NCBI GenBank assembly: GCA_016649475.1
Contig: JAENXP010000047.1
Span: 1 to 9,481, forward strand
Direction: 5' to 3'
DNA length: 9,481 nt
Source: Burkholderiales bacterium
Lineage (GTDB): Bacteria; Pseudomonadota; Gammaproteobacteria; Burkholderiales; SG8-39
The notes under the pieces are model-generated. The model was not told where the DNA came from, searched no databases, and saw nothing but the letters and a program-made list of their open reading frames with translations. The first letter of the stretch is position 1. Each line of letters opens with the position of its first letter. Positions 7,678-9,481 of this stretch are shown in pieces. Position numbers and translations under genes: made by a program.

Positions 7678-8799
7678 TCAGTCGAGGGTGCGCCGGAAAG
7701 TTCTCAATCCCAGTGCCAGCACCGTTCCCATGAACAAAAGGATGGGCCAGGTGTGACCCCACATCATTTCGGGACCATTGCCTTTGAGCAGAATGCCCCG
7801 GACCAGCACCAGGAAGTGCGTCAGCGGCAGGACATTGCCTACGACCTGAGCCCAATCGGGCATGCCGCGAAACGGAAACATGAAGCCTGACAGCAGCATC
7901 GAGGGCAGGAAGAAGAAGAAAGTCATTTGCATCGCCTGCAACTGGTTGCGCGCGATGGAACTGAAGGTGATGCCCAGGGTCAGGTTGGCGCAGATGAACA
8001 GCAGCACCACGGCGTAGAGCAGGAGCAGGCTGCCGAGCATGGGCACTTCGAACACCCAGCGCGCGGCCAGCAGAATCAGGGTCACCTGGATCAGGCCGAT
8101 GAGGATGTACGGGACAATCTTGCCGGTCATGACTTCCATCGGTGTCGCCGGCGTGGCCAGAAGGTTCTCGAAAGTGCCGCGCTCCCTTTCGCGTGTCATG
8201 GCCAGACCGGTCATGAGCACCATGGTCATGGTCAGGATCACGCCCAGCAGGCCGGGAACGATGTTGTAGGCGGTGATGCTCTCGGGGTTGTAGCGCCGAT
8301 GCACCCGCAGTTCGACCGCCGCAGGGGCCGGGCGTTGCAGTCCCGGCAGGTCCGGGGCGAACACCTCCGTGCCCAGGTGGTTCAGCACCGATATGGCGCC
8401 GCCTACAGCCATCGGGTCGCTGGCGTCGGCCTCCACCAGCACCACCGGCATCTTGCCGCGCACCAGGTCGCGATGAAAGCCCACGGGGAAGGTGACGACG
8501 AACTGTACTTCGCTGCGATCGAGCAGCCGGTCGGCCTCGCGCTCGTCTACGCTGCCGACGATCCTGAAATATTCGCTGTTTTCCATGGCCGCCACATAGG
8601 CGCGCGCAAAGGGGCCGGGATCGGCCATGACGATCGCAGCGGGCAGGTGCTTGGGGTCGGAGTTGATGGCGAAGCCGAACAGCATCAGCTGGATAATCGG
8701 AATGCCGACGATCATGCCGAAGGTGAGCCGGTCGCGTTTGAGCTGGATGAATTCCTTGATCAGAATGCCGAGCCAGCGGGAAAAGGAGAAACCGTTCAT
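7678..8799 (-). CDS. ABC-2 type transporter permease (YhhJ/YbhR-like)
   Basis: 373 residues with the layout of ABC-2 exporter permeases. There is one N-terminal membrane helix (about 27-46, IVGIPIIQLMLFGFAI), then a large extracytoplasmic domain (about 47-180), then a block of five helices from about 183 to the C-terminus. Between the second and third helices lies the typical cytoplasmic coupling segment TRERERGTFENLLATPATP, which contacts the ATPase. The last part contains LPSMLLSGFMFPFRGMP and LPLTHFLVLVRGILLKG, both characteristic of this family. The substrate cannot be read from sequence; relatives export drugs, hydrophobic compounds or polymers. The gene starts 4 bases after the stop of the ATPase, with AGGG 8 bases before the ATG, so the two genes form a transporter pair. 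Only one permease is visible, so it would act as a homodimer or with a partner outside the window. Confidence 0.9.
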   Translation of the reverse strand: MNGFSFSRWLGILIKEFIQLKRDRLTFGMIVGIPIIQLMLFGFAINSDPKHLPAAIVMADPGPFARAYVAAMENSEYFRIVGSVDEREADRLLDRSEVQFVVTFPVGFHRDLVRGKMPVVLVEADASDPMAVGGAISVLNHLGTEVFAPDLPGLQRPAPAAVELRVHRRYNPESITAYNIVPGLLGVILTMTMVLMTGLAMTRERERGTFENLLATPATPMEVMTGKIVPYILIGLIQVTLILLAARWVFEVPMLGSLLLLYAVVLLFICANLTLGITFSSIARNQLQAMQMTFFFFLPSMLLSGFMFPFRGMPDWAQVVGNVLPLTHFLVLVRGILLKGNGPEMMWGHTWPILLFMGTVLALGLRTFRRTLD

Positions 8800-8803
8800 G
8801 GCA

Positions 8804-9481
8804 TCAGCCCTGGAACTGGTCCTGGCTGCCCTGCATCATATGTATGAACGCGTCCTCCAGCGAGGGAGGAACGGCGGTCATGGTCAGGGAGGTGGTGCGC
8901 AGAAAGTCTTGCAGGCTGGGCTGCAACTTTCCCTCGTCCTTGCCGCTGATATGCAGGGTGGCGCCGAAGCTGGCAACAAGATCCGCACCGGGAAGCTGGC
9001 GCAGGCGATCGGTGAGGCTCTGCAGGCCGCTGCCGCTGATCTGCCAGGTATGCAGATTCTGGCTGGCGACGACTTCGTCCGCAGTGCCCGAGGCGAGCAG
9101 GGTGCCGTAGGCGATGTAGGCGAGACGGTGGCAGCGTTCCGCTTCGTCCATGTAGTGGGTGGAAACGAGCACCGTGATGCCGGCGGCGGAGAGGCGATGA
9201 ATTTCCTCCCAGAAGTCGCGCCTCGCCTTGGGATCGACTCCGGCGGTGGGCTCGTCCAGGAGCAGCAATTTCGGCTGGTGCAGCAGGCAGGCGGCCAGCG
9301 CCAGGCGCTGCTTCCAGCCGCCCGAGAGCGTGCCGGCGAGCTGATTGCGGCGCGGCGCGAGCTGCGGGAACTGGGCGAACGCGCGCTCGCGGATCGCCAC
9401 GATGGACGCACCCGTGAATCTCGACATCCGAAGGTTGTCGTCGACGGTGAGGTTCGGGAACACACCACGTCCTTCCGGGAT
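8804..9481 (-). CDS. ABC transporter ATP-binding protein, 5' partial
   Basis: 226 residues of a nucleotide-binding subunit are visible. The frame stays open to the right edge and reads IPEGRGVFPNLTV, typical of the segment after the Q-loop, so Walker A and the start codon lie outside the window. The ABC signature is LSGGWKQRLALA (visible residues 52-63), Walker B is KLLLLDEP (71-78, with Asp76 and catalytic Glu77), the D-loop is GVDPKAR, and the H-loop is STHYMDEAE with His109. The tail (about 120-226) is a regulatory region ending in PPSLEDAFIHMM, as in the DrrA/YbhF-like export ATPases that pair with ABC-2 permeases. It is the first visible gene of the - strand operon and would power the permease that follows 4 bases later. 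A GTG at 9463 is not the real start, since homologous residues continue upstream of it. Confidence 0.9.
   Translation of the reverse strand: MPEGRGVFPNLTVDDNLRMSRFTGASIVAIRERAFAQFPQLAPRRNQLAGTLSGGWKQRLALAACLLHQPKLLLLDEPTAGVDPKARRDFWEEIHRLSAAGITVLVSTHYMDEAERCHRLAYIAYGTLLASGTADEVVASQNLHTWQISGSGLQSLTDRLRQLPGADLVASFGATLHISGKDEGKLQPSLQDFLRTTSLTMTAVPPSLEDAFIHMMQGSQDQFQG
8808..8811 (-). promoter_or_regulatory. Ribosome binding site of the ABC-2 permease
   Basis: On the - strand AGGG lies 8 bases before the ATG at 8799, and it sits inside the end of the ATPase gene. This is consistent with coupled translation of the two subunits. Confidence 0.55.

Noticed and set aside
7535..7855. - strand open frame containing an AGGAG-ACA-ATG at about 7640-7654
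   Set aside because: The AGGAG is only 3 bases from that ATG, and the frame overlaps the permease end and the hydrophobic membrane protein. The product is low-complexity Ser/Arg/Pro without a domain.
9461..9463. GTG start for the ABC ATPase
   Set aside because: The frame continues upstream to the window edge with the family-like residues IPEGRG, and Walker A must lie further upstream, so the gene is truncated by the window.

Overview
The window is GC-rich and densely coding, with almost no intergenic space. The gene content points to a facultatively anaerobic, aromatic-degrading betaproteobacterium of the Thauera/Azoarcus/Rhodocyclales kind. This assignment is inferred from gene families, because there is no rRNA or other phylogenetic marker in the window.

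Left two thirds (1-6934, all + strand): a tightly packed six-gene block that looks like a phenylphosphate-type module for anaerobic phenol (or phenol-analogue) activation. In order it encodes: (1) the histidine-domain subunit of phenylphosphate synthase (PpsA-like, 5' end cut off by the window edge); (2) the ATP-grasp subunit (PpsB-like); (3) a UbiD-family (de)carboxylase with the full set of prenyl-FMN residues; (4) a Tm-1-like/UPF0261 protein of unknown role; (5) a two-CBS-domain protein matching the 24 kDa stimulatory subunit PpsC; (6) a UbiX-type flavin prenyltransferase that would make the UbiD cofactor. In the Thauera aromatica system, PpsA and PpsB convert phenol and ATP to phenylphosphate, AMP and phosphate, with PpsC stimulating. 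A UbiD-type carboxylase then turns phenylphosphate and CO2 into 4-hydroxybenzoate. Here the phosphorylating parts, one carboxylase subunit and the cofactor enzyme lie together, but no small carboxylase subunits (PpcC, PpcD) and no second UbiD paralogue are in view.

Right third (6966-9481, all - strand): a convergent operon, read from right to left, with an ABC transporter ATPase (5' end beyond the window), an ABC-2 type permease and an unrecognised six-helix membrane protein. It meets the aromatic block tail to tail across a 31-base gap.

The two points most worth following are these. The PpsA-like protein has arginine where the phosphoryl-carrying histidine of the PEP-utilising mobile domain should be. 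A UPF0261/Tm-1-like gene is embedded between the carboxylase and the CBS subunit, where the classical phenol cluster has no such component that I know of.
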